Shown here piece after piece: positions 62,535 through 64,000 of a stretch of DNA of 64,000 bases. The notes under the pieces were generated by a model. That model had not been told where the DNA came from. It made no database searches and saw nothing but the letters and a program-made list of their open reading frames with translations. The position numbers and the translations under genes are program-made. How positions within the stretch are numbered: the first letter of the stretch is position 1; each line of letters opens with the position of its first letter. Origin of the DNA: JBLNDJ01 sp050261515 (GTDB taxonomy: Bacteria > Acidobacteriota > Terriglobia > Bryobacterales > Bryobacteraceae); NCBI GenBank assembly GCA_050261515.1, contig JBLNDJ010000038.1:117279-181278 (forward strand), given 5' to 3'.

Positions 62535-63842
62535 ATGGAGAGACGAGATTTTCTGAAGACCGCAGGCGCCGTCGTGGCATCCGCGCCGGCCGTGCTCGCG
62601 CAGAAGAGCCCTAACGATACGATCGGCGTGGCCTGCATCGGAGTCGGCACGCGCGGCTACCAGCTTTTGCAGGAGGCGCAGGCTTGCGCCAACACCGAGA
62701 TCCGCATCATCTGCGATCTCTATAAGCCGAACGTCGAGCGCGCCCGCGAAGTGACGAAGAACCGCGACGTGCGCGTCGTGCACGAATGGGAGAGCGTGGT
62801 GGCGGACAAGAACATCGACGCCGTCCTGATAGCCACGCCGGATTTCTGGCACGCTCCCATCAGCATCGCCGCTGCGAATAACAAAAAGGACGTCTACGTC
62901 GAAAAGGGCCTCTGCCGCACGCTGAAGGAGTGCAAGGCGATCCGCAAGGCGGTCAAGGACAACGGCCGCGTCCTCCAGCTCGGCCATCACTACAACAGCA
63001 TGCCGCAGTTCCAGAAGGCGCGCGAGATTTACCAGAGCGGCCAGCTCGGCAAAGTGCCGCTGGTGCGCATGTACATCGACCGCACCAATCCGTACCCCGA
63101 GTGGAAGTTCTACGCGAAGTACGACGTCAACGAGTTGCCCGCCGAAGCCACGCGCGACAACATCGATTGGGACCGCTTCCTCGCCAACGCGGAAAACAAG
63201 AAGCGCCCGTTCGATCCCGAGCGTTTCTTCCGCTGGAGGAACTGGTGGGAGTACGGCACCGGCATCGCGGGCGACCTGATGAGCCACCTGTGGGATTCGG
63301 TGAACTGCGTCACGGGCCTCGGCATCCCCGAGACCGTCATGACGCAGGGCAATCTCTATTGGTGGAAGGACGACCGGGACGTCCCCGACCAGTGGCACGT
63401 ACTTTACGACTACCCGAAGAAGGAAACGGCGATGACCTTCGAGTGCGTGTTCCACAACAAGCACCGCGGCGAACTGGCGCAGTACCTCGGCCGCGAAAAG
63501 ACGCTCGAAGTTTCGCCGCGCGTGCTGCGCGTCTACGAGGGTGAGTGGAAGCCATCGTGGGCCGCGCGCGGAGCCGCCGCCCGCAAGCTTGCCGAATCGC
63601 TGCCCGATCTGGGACTCACGCCCGACGAGCTTGCCGCCCCCGAGTGGCTCGCCAAAGCGAGCAACGACTGGGGAGGCCGCGGCCACATGGAGAATTTCAT
63701 CGACTGCGTCCGCACCCGCAAGACCCCCAACTGCGGCGTGGATCGCGCGTTCGAAGAAGGCGTAACGATCGCGATGGCGGTCGAAGCGTACCGCAAGGAA
63801 CGCAAGGTCCGCTGGGATCCGGTGAAGGAAGAGATCGTATAA
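62535..63842 (+). CDS. Tat-exported Gfo/Idh/MocA family oxidoreductase
   Basis: The chosen start is ATG 62535, behind GAGGAG at 62522-62527. The product has 435 residues. A twin-arginine signal (MERRDFLKTAGAVVASAPAV) shows export of a folded, cofactor-loaded enzyme. The Rossmann motif GVACIGVGTRGYQLL is followed by VYVEKGLCRT, where the EKP box is EKG with Lys124 kept, then LQLGHHYNSMPQFQKA and a long C-terminal domain (WRNWWEYGTGIAGDLMSHLW). It probably oxidises sugar units outside the cytoplasm. The cytoplasmic partner and isomerase lie just upstream with a 14-base gap. Confidence 0.92.
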   Translation: MERRDFLKTAGAVVASAPAVLAQKSPNDTIGVACIGVGTRGYQLLQEAQACANTEIRIICDLYKPNVERAREVTKNRDVRVVHEWESVVADKNIDAVLIATPDFWHAPISIAAANNKKDVYVEKGLCRTLKECKAIRKAVKDNGRVLQLGHHYNSMPQFQKAREIYQSGQLGKVPLVRMYIDRTNPYPEWKFYAKYDVNELPAEATRDNIDWDRFLANAENKKRPFDPERFFRWRNWWEYGTGIAGDLMSHLWDSVNCVTGLGIPETVMTQGNLYWWKDDRDVPDQWHVLYDYPKKETAMTFECVFHNKHRGELAQYLGREKTLEVSPRVLRVYEGEWKPSWAARGAAARKLAESLPDLGLTPDELAAPEWLAKASNDWGGRGHMENFIDCVRTRKTPNCGVDRAFEEGVTIAMAVEAYRKERKVRWDPVKEEIV

Positions 63843-63854
63843 GCAGCCGAAAAA

Positions 63855-63970
63855 GGGGACAGACGCCTTTTTTTCGCGAAAAAGGCGTGCGGTGTGTCAA
63901 GGATTGAGACACGGCAACTGGGGACGCCTTTCCGATCGCTGCATTTTTGTAGGCTACGGAAGGATTCCGT
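63855..63970. repeat. REP-like cluster of hairpins at the window end
   Basis: Three stem-loops stand in a row: ACGCCTTTTT/AAAAAGGCGT (63863-63872 with 63879-63888), GTGTC/GACAC (63894-63898 with 63908-63912) and ACGGAA/TTCCGT (63956-63961 with 63965-63970). The phrase GGGGAC-(AGA)-CGCCTTT occurs twice (63855 and 63920). This resembles REP sequences that flank RAYT transposase genes. The first hairpin may also end the oxidoreductase transcript. No gene is visible in the last 158 bases. Confidence 0.45.
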
Positions 63971-64000
63971 TCCAGAATGGTCCTGGCAGGAGAAGCGGAA

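Overview
The window is high-GC, very densely coded DNA from a heterotrophic Gram-negative bacterium. It is most likely an acidobacterium of the Solibacter/Bryobacter type. The reasons are three Oar-like TonB-dependent receptors with an N-terminal carboxypeptidase-regulatory domain, a winged-helix/PD40 propeller membrane regulator, several TPR proteins, exported Gfo/Idh/MocA and RraA-like proteins, and a glycoside hydrolase-rich gene set. This assignment is inference; no rRNA gene, tRNA gene, CRISPR array or insertion sequence was recognised. No gene-free stretch exceeds about 170 bases.

Layout. 1-7339: a polysaccharide-use-like block (C-terminal part of a TonB receptor, ROK regulator, two-domain alpha/beta hydrolase, GH42-like glycosidase). 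7364-10773 (minus): HlyD-type fusion protein, RbsA-type ATPase and RbsC-type permease with no binding protein. 10890-11174: small zinc-ribbon protein. 11181-16054 (minus): a tightly coupled five-gene operon (CorC-like, AlkD-like glycosylase, alpha-toroid protein, DUF362 protein, secreted unknown). 16078-18894: penicillin-acylase-type Ntn hydrolase and signal peptidase I. 18898-24522: TPR protein, DUF2905 protein, acetyl-CoA synthetase, DUF937-OmpA protein, secreted unknown. 24618-26143: acpP-fabF. 26140-28187: arylamine N-acetyltransferase, mini heme-oxidase-like membrane protein, DUF6448 protein. 28275-29998: etfBA.

30104-37325: a complete Oar-like receptor followed by two TPR proteins. 37489-45871: proline-rich secreted protein, Nudix hydrolase, IscU-like protein, GT39-like membrane protein, beta-CASP nuclease, GH78 rhamnosidase, exported RraA-like protein. 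45881-50769: hybrid histidine kinase, a small zinc-finger protein, a small basic protein and the PD40 regulator. 50938-54695: an orphan receptor N-terminal domain overlapping a complete receptor. 54756-58699 (minus): two coupled DUF3857/transglutaminase-like proteins, one with a lost catalytic triad. 58752-60584 (minus): membrane MutS-like ATPase. 60584-63842: a sugar-oxidation operon (oxidoreductase, TIM-barrel isomerase, Tat-exported oxidoreductase). The last 158 bases hold a run of hairpins resembling REP elements.

Taken together the genes suggest uptake and breakdown of plant or microbial polymers (receptors, esterase, GH42, GH78), oxidation of the released sugars (Gfo/Idh/MocA with isomerase) and feeding into acetyl-CoA, fatty acid synthesis and ETF-linked electron transfer. 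Many neighbouring genes overlap by exactly four bases (ATGA), which implies translational coupling. Several predicted promoters share an extended -10 element (TGn before TAGAAT-like hexamers). The strongest unexplained items are the MFP/importer hybrid operon, the CorC-AlkD-toroid-DUF362 operon, the active/inactive DUF3857 pair, and the receptor remnant at 50938.
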